This document shows positions 1 to 5,194 of a stretch of DNA of 5,194 nucleotides, in pieces. The notes beneath the pieces are model-generated. The model saw only the letters and a list, made by a program, of their open reading frames with translations. It had not been told where the DNA came from and did not search any database. Position 1 is the first letter of the stretch; the number at the start of each line of letters is the position of its first letter. Position numbers and translations under genes: made by a program. Source of the DNA: an uncultured Eubacteriales bacterium. GTDB lineage: Bacteria > Bacillota > Clostridia > UMGS1810. The DNA is taken from positions 1 to 5,194 of the forward strand of contig USKN01000132.1 in the NCBI GenBank assembly GCA_900555295.1, read 5' to 3'.

Positions 1-368
1 AACAGGTTTGTGCGGAGGTCAAGAAAAATATTTTAAATATTTCGGATTTTATTGATTTTTCTATTGACATAGGCAATGAATTTGATGTATTATATTTATT
101 GAAGGCAGCAGGAGTAAAATTTTACGACGATTATAACTCTTTAAGCGAAAAATTGCTTGCTTATATTATAAATTCCTATAAGCTTGGTAATAAAAAATGT
201 TTTATACTTGTAAACTTACGAGATTATATATCAAATACTGATATAGAAAATTTTTATAAAAGCATTTTATATAATAAACTTAAAGTACTGATTGTATCGT
301 CAAAGGATTATCCTGTTTCCAAATATGAAAAAAAGGTTATTATCGACAAAGATTTGTGCGTTATATAA
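1..368 (+). CDS. csn2: Csn2, type II-A CRISPR adaptation protein (3' part)
   Basis: The frame is open from base 3 to the stop at 366-368, giving the last 121 residues; the start lies left of the window. The family is usually about 220 residues, so a little over half is visible. Seen in the sequence: a helical stretch with EKLLAYIINSYKL, then the core strand CFILVNLRDYIS, then NKLKVLIVSS and the C-terminal IIDKDLCVI. A VNLR.Y segment followed by a final DKDLC are the recognisable marks of Csn2. Known of the family: Csn2 forms a tetrameric ring that binds double-stranded DNA ends and works with Cas1, Cas2 and Cas9 in acquiring spacers. It is diagnostic of subtype II-A, where the order is cas9-cas1-cas2-csn2-array. 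The array starts 53 bp downstream on the same strand, which fits. An internal TTG at 99 could be mistaken for a start, but the homologous frame continues upstream of it. The gene looks more AT-rich than lacZ, as is usual for mobile CRISPR-cas loci. Confidence 0.9.
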   Translation, partial: QVCAEVKKNILNISDFIDFSIDIGNEFDVLYLLKAAGVKFYDDYNSLSEKLLAYIINSYKLGNKKCFILVNLRDYISNTDIENFYKSILYNKLKVLIVSSKDYPVSKYEKKVIIDKDLCVI

Positions 369-421
369 CCTTATACTCTGTAAAATTCACAATGTGTAGT
401 GGCATTTTCTCAAAATTTGAG
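369..421 (+). promoter_or_regulatory. CRISPR leader with ATTTGAG anchor
   Basis: This 53-bp gap separates the csn2 stop from the first repeat. Its last seven bases, 415-421, read ATTTGAG and abut the repeat. That sequence is one of the conserved leader-end motifs described for type II-A arrays, where it directs Cas1-Cas2 to insert new spacers at the first repeat. It fixes the leader end on the left. A TATACT at 372-377 and a TAAAAT at 381-386 could be -10 elements for the pre-crRNA. Neither has a convincing -35 at the right distance, so the array promoter is unresolved; read-through from the cas operon is also possible. Confidence 0.8.
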
Positions 422-589
422 GTTTGAGAGTAGTGTAATTTTATAGGGTAGTAAAACTAAGGAGGACACTACAATGGCAAGAATCCCGTTTGAGAGTAGT
501 GTAATTTTATAGGGTAGTAAAACTAACCTCCACCGATTTCAGCACAACGATTCGTTTGAGAGTAGTGTAATTTTATAGGGTAGTAAAAC

Positions 590-617
590 AGTCGAAAGTC
601 GATAGTCGAAAGTCGCT
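590..617 (+). repeat. 14-bp tandem duplication inside spacer 3
   Basis: The third spacer is almost wholly two copies of a 14-base unit. Copy one (590-603) is AGTCGAAAGTCGAT and copy two (604-617) is AGTCGAAAGTCGCT, differing at one base. Each unit itself contains AGTCG twice. No other spacer is built like this, and no further copy occurs elsewhere in the window. The source protospacer must have been a short-period repeat, either host intergenic DNA or a repetitive region of a mobile element. Confidence 0.85.
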
Positions 618-1081
618 CGGTTTGAGAGTAGTGTAATTTTATAGGGTAGTAAAACAACATCCAAAACTATTAATTTTACTGCATTGTTTGAGAGTAGTGT
701 AATTTTATAGGGTAGTAAAACTGGTGATTTTGCTGAACTCGGTCTTAATTAGTTTGAGAGTAGTGTAATTTTATAGGGTAGTAAAACTCTTTGCTCATAA
801 CTTCTTATTGCTCGTGCGTTTGAGAGTAGTGTAATTTTATAGGGTAGTAAAACGCGTTTTAATCTGCCCTCAATCATTTCCTGGTTTGAGAGTAGTGTAA
901 TTTTATAGGGTAGTAAAACAATCCAGTCCGCTATGTTTGACGGCATAAAGTTTGAGAGTAGTGTAATTTTATAGGGTAGTAAAACAAAACACTTTACAAT
1001 TTGATAAATATGTATGTTTGAGAGTAGTGTAATTTTATAGGGTAGTAAAACAACAAAAGTAAAGCGCAATTTTGGTTAGTG

Positions 1082-1109
1082 GTTTGAGCGTAGTGCAATT
1101 CTACAGGGT
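1082..1109 (+). repeat. Degenerate, truncated terminal CRISPR repeat
   Basis: The first 28 bases align with the repeat with four changes: A to C at repeat position 8, and T to C at positions 15, 20 and 23. The last eight bases of the repeat are absent and are replaced by the left arm of the terminator. Terminal repeats commonly decay because they are not copied when new spacers enter at the leader end, so this marks the oldest end. It still follows a full 30-bp spacer, and the part that would form that guide's tracr-pairing handle is mostly retained. Confidence 0.9.
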
Positions 1110-1110
1110 G

Positions 1111-1139
1111 TGGGCGGATAATATCCGCCCATATTTTTT
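1111..1139 (+). terminator. Rho-independent terminator of the CRISPR array
   Basis: Bases 1111-1119 (TGGGCGGAT) and 1123-1131 (ATCCGCCCA) form a perfect nine-pair, GC-rich stem with a three-base loop. It is followed by ATA-type sequence and six Ts at 1134-1139. It starts two bases after the degenerate last repeat, so it should end the pre-crRNA. On the minus strand the hairpin is followed by CACCCTG rather than a T-run, so it is at best a weak terminator for the converging regulator gene, whose stop is 24 bases away. Confidence 0.9.
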
Positions 1140-1162
1140 ATTGCTGCATAAAATACCGCACA

Positions 1163-1957
1163 TTATCTGTTTGTCCTATATTCACTCGGTGTGCACCCCG
1201 TATATCTTTTAAACAGCTTTGAAAAATAGCTGTGATTTTCAAATCCCGTTTGAAACGAAATATCTTTTATGTTTAATTCACTGTTTTTTAAAAGTTCTTT
1301 TGCTTTTTGTATTTTAAGGCGGTTTATATATTCAAAAGGCCTAAAACCCGTATAATCTTTAAATATCCTGCAAAAATGCTCCTCGCTTATATTAAGCATA
1401 GATACAATATCGCTTAAATTTACATTGCTGTTTTCGGTCATTGTATGCAGTACTCCGGTCAGCATATCTTTCTTGCGGCGTGCCACCTCCGTTGTAAAAA
1501 CAGTGCCCTCTTTTAAGTCAAGCAAAAGTTTGTATAGTTCAACACTTGCGTCTTTTACACAATCGGGATTTTCTTTTAAGCCTGCAAGATATGCATGGCG
1601 TTTTTCAAAATTAAAATTGTTGGCTATTTTAAACACGGTAGGTTCAAAATCAAAAAAGTTTTTTACTCCGCTCCCGTTAAATGTTATGTAAAGCGTTTCC
1701 CAATTATTTGTTACCGCGTGGTATTCGTGCGCGCTGTTCATAGGCAAAAAATACACATATCCGCGTGTAAGCTCGTATTCTTTACCGTTTGCAAAGCAAC
1801 AACCCGTACCGCCAAGCGTATATAAAATCTGGCAATCGTCAATACCGGACGGGCGGTGTACCATTGTTTGAAAATGCGCGTGCCCGATTGAGGCAACGTA
1901 AAACGGCATATTTTTTTCCTGCAATGTAACAAATGATGTGTATGCGCTTATTTTCAT
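1163..1957 (-). CDS. AraC-family transcriptional regulator, probable activator of the adjacent lacZ
   Basis: This 264-residue protein has the two-part AraC layout. Residues about 15-95 are an AraC-type cupin ligand-binding domain: RPSGIDDCQILYTLGGTG, then LTRGYVYFLPMNSAHEY, with the WETLYITFNG end strand. Residues about 165-264 are the DNA-binding domain. Its first helix-turn-helix is about 179-201 (NLSDIVSMLNISEEHFCRIF), followed by the linker helix with RPFEYINRLKIQKAKELL. The second is about 228-251 (DISFQTGFENHSYFSKLFKRYTG), closing with the usual GCTPSEYR. Length is slightly short of the usual 280-300 residues but no domain is missing. The start at 1957 has AAGGAG nine bases upstream. 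The gene is divergent from the beta-galactosidase gene, and the shared region holds a promoter for each plus paired 21-bp-spaced boxes (see those entries). From this I infer that it senses a galactoside or sugar product, switches on lacZ and represses itself. The ligand cannot be read from sequence. It could instead act on additional distant transport genes. Confidence 0.93.
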   Translation of the reverse strand: MKISAYTSFVTLQEKNMPFYVASIGHAHFQTMVHRPSGIDDCQILYTLGGTGCCFANGKEYELTRGYVYFLPMNSAHEYHAVTNNWETLYITFNGSGVKNFFDFEPTVFKIANNFNFEKRHAYLAGLKENPDCVKDASVELYKLLLDLKEGTVFTTEVARRKKDMLTGVLHTMTENSNVNLSDIVSMLNISEEHFCRIFKDYTGFRPFEYINRLKIQKAKELLKNSELNIKDISFQTGFENHSYFSKLFKRYTGCTPSEYRTNR

Positions 1958-1966
1958 CTTTTATCA

Positions 1967-1972
1967 CTCCTT
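1967..1972 (-). promoter_or_regulatory. Ribosome binding site of the AraC-family gene
   Basis: On the minus strand AAGGAG (followed by TG) lies nine bases before the ATG at 1957. It settles the start codon. The predicted transcription start is about 1972, so the leader RNA would be only about 15 bases and would begin essentially at this site. Confidence 0.85.
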
Positions 1973-1978
1973 GCATAT

Positions 1979-2007
1979 ATTGTAGCACAATATATTAAAA
2001 ATATCAA
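1979..2007 (-). promoter_or_regulatory. Sigma-A promoter of the AraC-family gene
   Basis: Read on the minus strand, the -35 is TTGATA (2007-2002, one change from consensus), the spacer is 17 bp, and the -10 is TACAAT (1984-1979, one change). A TG one base before the -10 gives an extended -10 element. The start would fall near 1972. The -35 overlaps the left ATCAATAT box at 2003-2010, so a protein bound there should block this promoter, which is the usual arrangement for autorepression. No transcript data; based on match and spacing. Confidence 0.75.
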
Positions 2008-2031
2008 TATTGTTATAATATTCATCAATAT
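2003..2031. promoter_or_regulatory. Probable AraC-type operator: two ATCAATAT direct repeats 21 bp apart
   Basis: ATCAATAT occurs exactly at 2003-2010 and again at 2024-2031, same orientation, with a period of 21 bp, two helical turns. AraC-family proteins commonly bind as dimers to direct repeats with this spacing; the araI1/araI2 pair of AraC itself is the classic case. The right box ends seven bases before the lacZ -35, and the left box lies on the -35 of the regulator gene. The position suits activation of one gene and repression of the other. The region is very AT-rich, so an 8-bp match could be chance, but the combination of identity, spacing and placement is persuasive. Confidence 0.6.
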
Positions 2032-2038
2032 ATTTAGA

Positions 2039-2067
2039 TTGAAATGTATATAAATATGTGATATTAT
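2039..2067 (+). promoter_or_regulatory. Sigma-A promoter of lacZ
   Basis: The -35 is TTGAAA (2039-2044) and the -10 is TATTAT (2062-2067), each one base from consensus, separated by exactly 17 bp. TG at 2059-2060 makes an extended -10. Transcription should begin near 2074, giving about 32 bases of A-rich leader before the ATG. The paired ATCAATAT boxes lie immediately upstream, about 45 to 70 bases before the start point, a position typical of sites for an activator that touches RNA polymerase. Confidence 0.75.
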
Positions 2068-2086
2068 AAAATTACAAAATTACAAA
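2063..2086 (+). repeat. Three short 8-bp tandem units across the lacZ start region
   Basis: ATTATAAA (2063-2070) is followed by two exact copies of ATTACAAA (2071-2078, 2079-2086). The run covers most of the -10 and the predicted transcription start. It probably arose by slippage in AT-rich DNA; the added or lost units would change leader length without touching the -35 or the ribosome site. No function can be assigned. Confidence 0.6.
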
Positions 2087-2095
2087 ATAAAAAGC

Positions 2096-2100
2096 AGGTG
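2096..2100 (+). promoter_or_regulatory. Ribosome binding site of lacZ
   Basis: AGGTG lies five bases before the ATG at 2106 and matches part of the AGGAGGTG complement of the 16S rRNA end. It is weaker than the AAGGAG of the regulator gene but supports this start codon. No other in-frame start lies between it and the conserved N-terminal residues. Confidence 0.7.
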
Positions 2101-2105
2101 CTAAA

Positions 2106-5100
2106 ATGCAAATAAAAGAAAAGTATAACGATTTATCGGTTGTATCGGAGGGAAGATGTAATCCGCGTGCGTATTACATACCGTATGATACTGCGGATAA
2201 AGCAATAAAAAAACATAAGGAAAGCTCCGAACAGTATATATTGTTAAACGGTGAGTGGAACTTTGAGTATTTTGAAAGTACTCTCGATATGCCCGACAGC
2301 GTTTTGGATATTAATTATACAAAAACACTGCCCGTACCGTCGTGCTGGGAGTGTTACGGATACGGACAGATACATTATACCAATATAAACTATCCGTTTC
2401 AGTACGACCCTCCGTACACTCTTTCGCCCAATCCCACAGGTGTGTACAGCCGTAAGTTTGTATGTGATAAAAAAAGCCAAAAATATCAAAATAATTATAT
2501 GGTATTTGAGGGTGTAAGCAGTGCTTTTGAACTTTTTGTTAACGGAAAATATGTAGGCTTCAGCCGAGGCTCTCATCTTCAAGCGGAATTTGACATAACA
2601 AATTTTACCGTTGACGGCGAAAACACCGTTACGGTATGCGTATATACATACAATGCCGAAAGTTATATGGAAGACCAGGACTTTTTTAGATTTCACGGTA
2701 TATTCAGGGACGTATATATTTTAAACCGCCCCCAAGACCATATATGCGATTTGTATATTAAGGCGACCGAAAAAGACGGTATAACGGTTGACGCAACATT
2801 TAGCGGAACGGTGCTTGATTACACCGTTACGTATTTTGACTGTGACGGAAACAAATTAAGCGGCGGTAAAATACAAAATCCGCTTTTGTGGAGCGCCGAA
2901 AAACCTAATCTTTACGGTGTGCTTGTTGAGTGCAACGGAGAATTTATATACAAAAAAACAGGCTTTAGAACCGTTGCTTACTCCGACAGGGGCGAATTGC
3001 TTATAAACGGTGTAAGCGTTAAACTTAAAGGCGTAAATCGCCACGACTCACACCCCGAGTACGGCTACTGTGTATCGCACGACGATATGATACAAGATAT
3101 TGTGCTTATGAAACAGTATAATATAAACTGCATACGTACATCGCACTACCCAAACCACCCCGACTTTTTGGAAATGTGCGACGAATACGGAATGTATGTT
3201 CTTGACGAGTGCGATATGGAAACACACGGCGTTGAAAATGCGTTTGGGCTTTGCTCGCTTGCCTCAATAAAAGAAATGGCGGATAATCCCGTTTGGCTTA
3301 ATTCGTATATGGACAGAATGAAAAGAATGGTTGAGCGTGACAAAAATGCTCCGAGTATTATAATATGGTCGCTCGGCAACGAGGGACAGTTTGGCATAAA
3401 TCACGTTAAAATGTCGGAATGGGCAAAACAGCGTGACCCGAGCCGTCTTATACATTACGAAAGAACGGCATTTCCAAATAAGGCATACGGCGCCGACCAA
3501 ATAAAAATTGACCCATGCGTTGATATTATAAGCCGTTTTTACACATCACTTCCAAATCTTGAAATACAGGGCAATATGACCGACGATAAACGTCCGTATT
3601 TTATGGGCGAATACTGCCACGCAATGGGGCTTGGACCGGGTGAAGTAAAAGATTATTGGGATTTGTTTTATAAATACCCCCGTCTTATAGGCGGCTGTAT
3701 TTGGGAATGGTGCGACCACGCTGTTCTAAAGCATTTTCCCGACGGAAAAAGCGGTTATATATACGGCGGCGACAGCGGCGATTTTCCCAATGACGGCAAC
3801 TTTTGCTGTGACGGACTTGTGTTCCCCGACAGAACGCCGTCTACGGGATTGCTTGAATACAAAAAGGTTATTGAGCCTCTAAAAATTGAAGTTAAAAATA
3901 TTAAAGACGGTATATTTACTTTTACAAACAGATGTGATTTTACCGATTTAAGCGAATTTGACTTTGAATATACTGTAACAAAAGACGATACCGTAATTGA
4001 AACAGGCAATTTTAACGTTGACTTAAAACCGCACTTAACATCTGATATCAGATTAGACTTTAAGATGCCCGAAAGTGCCGTATACGGAGCATATGTAGAA
4101 ATACGTATGAATACAAAAAAAGATTATATATGGTGCAGCGCGGGACACAACATTGCGTGGAGTCAGTTTGAACTTCCCGTACCAAAAGTACACTGCAGCG
4201 AAAATTTGCAAGAGGATATAGCGGTTACCAAAACAAAACGTTATATAACGGTAAAATGCAAAGACGGCGAATTTACCGTGGATATGGCAAAAGGTATGAT
4301 TTGTTCGGTTAAAAAGAACAATGCCGAAACCCTTAAAAGAACAAGCGATTTGGTTATGTGGCGCGCAACCATAGACAATGACAATGGTGAAAAGGATAAA
4401 TGGAAAGGCGAGCATTTTCATAAAACATATTTTAAACCGCGTACGTTTGAAACAAAGCAAACCTATAAAGAGTTTAAAATACTGTTTGACGGCGCACTCG
4501 GTGCAAACAGCCGTTTGCCCGTATTTGATATAAAGCTTGAATACACATTTACATCAAACGGTGTAAATATAAATATTCACGCGGAGCGCAACAAAAACTT
4601 GTCGGCAATGAACAGAACATCATCGGAGGAAAGCGATGTTGATATTCACCTTAAAACGGAAATAAACGAAGTACCGCGTTTTGGTATGAGATTTGCATTT
4701 AAAGATGAGTTTGAAAACATTGAGTATTTTGGTATGGGTGACAGAGAATGTTACATAGATTACTGTCAGCACGCAAAAATGGGTATATGGAAAAGTACCG
4801 TAACAGGCGAATACGAGCCGTATATTAAACCGCAGGATTGCGCAAACCATATTAAAGTAAAATATGTAAATTTAAGCAGCAACACAAGCAATGTAAAGGT
4901 TTATGCAAAAAATAATTTTGAATTTTCGGCACTTCACTACACAATAGAGGCGCTCGATAAGGCAAACCATACATTTGAACTTGAAAAGTCGGATACAACC
5001 GAGCTTTTGGTATGCTACAAAAACCGCGGTGTAGGCTCGGCAAGCTGCGGCCCTGCACTTTCCGAAAAATATTGCGTAACGGACAAAATAATTGATTTTG

Positions 5101-5117
5101 ATTTTGATATAAAATAA
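2106..5117 (+). CDS. lacZ: Beta-galactosidase, LacZ-type glycoside hydrolase family 2
   Basis: A complete 1003-residue enzyme, close to the usual length of the large LacZ class, that hydrolyses terminal beta-galactosides such as lactose. Domains in order: sugar-binding jelly roll about 20-208 (LLNGEWNF, VPSCWECYGYG, NPTGVYSRKF, MEDQDFFRFHGIFRDV); a short immunoglobulin-like domain about 212-290; the TIM-barrel catalytic domain about 292-590; a second immunoglobulin-like domain to about 690; and the C-terminal LacZ small-chain beta domain about 715-1000. The acid/base is E426 (SLGNE) and the nucleophile E502 (GEYCHAMG). E372 and H374 (METHG) are magnesium ligands with E426. H347, Y479, H505 and W533 line up with E. 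coli H391, Y503, H540 and W568. No signal peptide or membrane segment is present, so it is cytoplasmic and needs an importer or permease encoded elsewhere. The C-terminal motif usually written GPxENYxD is GDRECYID here, and PQENG is PQDCA. About 30 cysteines are present, suiting an anaerobe. A different beta-linked galactoside as true substrate is possible. Confidence 0.96.
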   Translation: MQIKEKYNDLSVVSEGRCNPRAYYIPYDTADKAIKKHKESSEQYILLNGEWNFEYFESTLDMPDSVLDINYTKTLPVPSCWECYGYGQIHYTNINYPFQYDPPYTLSPNPTGVYSRKFVCDKKSQKYQNNYMVFEGVSSAFELFVNGKYVGFSRGSHLQAEFDITNFTVDGENTVTVCVYTYNAESYMEDQDFFRFHGIFRDVYILNRPQDHICDLYIKATEKDGITVDATFSGTVLDYTVTYFDCDGNKLSGGKIQNPLLWSAEKPNLYGVLVECNGEFIYKKTGFRTVAYSDRGELLINGVSVKLKGVNRHDSHPEYGYCVSHDDMIQDIVLMKQYNINCIRTSHYPNHPDFLEMCDEYGMYVLDECDMETHGVENAFGLCSLASIKEMADNPVWLNSYMDRMKRMVERDKNAPSIIIWSLGNEGQFGINHVKMSEWAKQRDPSRLIHYERTAFPNKAYGADQIKIDPCVDIISRFYTSLPNLEIQGNMTDDKRPYFMGEYCHAMGLGPGEVKDYWDLFYKYPRLIGGCIWEWCDHAVLKHFPDGKSGYIYGGDSGDFPNDGNFCCDGLVFPDRTPSTGLLEYKKVIEPLKIEVKNIKDGIFTFTNRCDFTDLSEFDFEYTVTKDDTVIETGNFNVDLKPHLTSDIRLDFKMPESAVYGAYVEIRMNTKKDYIWCSAGHNIAWSQFELPVPKVHCSENLQEDIAVTKTKRYITVKCKDGEFTVDMAKGMICSVKKNNAETLKRTSDLVMWRATIDNDNGEKDKWKGEHFHKTYFKPRTFETKQTYKEFKILFDGALGANSRLPVFDIKLEYTFTSNGVNINIHAERNKNLSAMNRTSSEESDVDIHLKTEINEVPRFGMRFAFKDEFENIEYFGMGDRECYIDYCQHAKMGIWKSTVTGEYEPYIKPQDCANHIKVKYVNLSSNTSNVKVYAKNNFEFSALHYTIEALDKANHTFELEKSDTTELLVCYKNRGVGSASCGPALSEKYCVTDKIIDFDFDIK

Positions 5118-5119
5118 AA

Positions 5120-5160
5120 GAAAAAAGAGTAAAAATGGTCTGTAGCAAAATGCACAGACC
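5120..5160 (-). terminator. Hairpin terminator, oriented for a minus-strand gene to the right
   Basis: GGTCTGT at 5137-5143 pairs with ACAGACC at 5154-5160; an inner GCA/TGC pair set with a one-base bulge extends the stem, leaving a three-base loop. On the minus strand the stem is followed by ATTTTTACTCTTTTTT, a proper U-rich tail. On the plus strand it is followed by GCATAAAGC, with no T-run. It therefore fits the end of a convergent gene outside the window. It may also slow lacZ transcripts, but it is not a standard plus-strand terminator. Confidence 0.6.
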
Positions 5161-5194
5161 GCATAAAGCAAGAAAATACCGATATAGCGGTGTA

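Larger units (their letters stand above)
422..1109 (+). CRISPR. Type II-A CRISPR array: 10 identical repeats, 10 spacers, degenerate last repeat
   Basis: Ten identical 36-bp repeats begin at 422, 488, 554, 620, 686, 752, 818, 884, 950 and 1016, an exact 66-bp period. The repeat begins GTTTGAGAGTAGTGTA and ends GGGTAGTAAAAC. An eleventh, degenerate copy starts at 1082. All ten spacers are 30 bp: 458-487, 524-553, 590-619, 656-685, 722-751, 788-817, 854-883, 920-949, 986-1015 and 1052-1081. A 36-bp repeat starting GTTT and ending AAAC, 30-bp spacers and the adjacent csn2 all say type II-A. Transcription and polarity run left to right: the leader anchor is on the left and repeat decay on the right, so spacer 458-487 is the newest. 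In this subtype the guide RNA is the spacer plus roughly the first 22 bases of the following repeat, paired to a tracrRNA. No tracrRNA with a clear anti-repeat and its own terminator is in the window. Perfectly conserved repeats suggest an active or recently active array. Confidence 0.98.

Noticed and set aside
422..457. A promoter inside every repeat, as in some type II-C arrays (TTGAGA plus TATAGG)
   Set aside because: The -35-like and -10-like hexamers are only 12 bp apart, well short of the 16-18 bp needed, and the -10 match is poor.
749..1069. A 106-codon minus-strand open frame through the CRISPR array
   Set aside because: It exists because the 66-bp repeat-spacer unit is a multiple of three and the repeat has no stop in that frame, so the protein repeats VLLPYKITLLSN every 22 residues. 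It has no ribosome site and is a by-product of the array. Coding-looking spacer translations within it are not evidence, since other frames are open too.
1111..1131. The hairpin after the array as part of a tracrRNA
   Set aside because: It follows a sense, not antisense, repeat on the plus strand and is followed at once by a T-run, so a plain terminator explains it.
1425..1825. Plus-strand open frames opposite the AraC-family gene
   Set aside because: They lie wholly within a clearly conserved minus-strand gene and resemble no known protein.
2006..2022. AATATT-GTTAT-AATATT as an inverted-repeat operator
   Set aside because: The arms are self-complementary six-base AT words that arise easily in this composition, and the centre is not symmetric. 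The direct repeat with 21-bp spacing suits an AraC-type protein better.
2244..2696. Open frames on the minus strand inside lacZ, such as 2244-2696 and 4053-4460
   Set aside because: They are antisense shadows of a long, well-conserved gene. Their proteins show no family motif, and I saw no ribosome site supporting any of them.
5135..5194. A possible gene start, ATG at 5135, open to the window edge (MVCSKMHRPHKARK)
   Set aside because: Only 20 codons are visible, the upstream AAAGAG is a weak ribosome site, and the first codons form the stem of the terminator hairpin. It is not enough to call a gene.

Overview
The window reads as chromosomal DNA of an AT-rich, low-GC Gram-positive anaerobe, most likely a gut-type Clostridia member. 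The clues are the frequent ATA and AAA codons, the strong AGGAG-type ribosome sites, an AraC/LacZ sugar-use pair of the kind common in gut Firmicutes, and a type II-A CRISPR system. The assignment is by inspection; no marker gene is present.

Left third (1-1139): the 3' end of a csn2 gene (type II-A adaptation protein, ending in the hallmark IIDKDLCVI) runs rightwards off the left edge. It is followed after 53 bp by a CRISPR array. The leader ends in ATTTGAG directly against the first repeat. The array has ten identical 36-bp repeats and ten spacers, all exactly 30 bp, then an eleventh, degenerate and truncated repeat that runs into a rho-independent terminator. Polarity is therefore leader on the left and oldest end on the right. 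cas9, cas1, cas2 and the tracrRNA are not in the window and are expected to its left.

Middle (1163-2105): an AraC-family regulator gene on the minus strand converges on the array. It is divergent from the next gene across a 148-bp intergenic region, which can be read almost completely: a -35/-10 promoter for each gene, a ribosome site for each, and two exact ATCAATAT boxes 21 bp apart. One box lies on the -35 of the regulator gene and the other just upstream of the -35 of the galactosidase gene. This layout fits an AraC-type regulator that activates lacZ and represses itself.

Right (2106-5117): a complete 1003-residue LacZ-type family 2 beta-galactosidase with all main catalytic residues in place and no export signal, so a cytoplasmic enzyme for imported galactosides. 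Downstream is a hairpin with a U-tract only on the minus strand, suggesting a convergent gene to the right.

I found no wholly new system. The points most worth a second look are the 21-bp operator geometry, the fusion of the last repeat to the terminator, spacer 3 (an internally repetitive spacer that may target the host's own repeats), and the 7-bp duplication at the leader-repeat junction.
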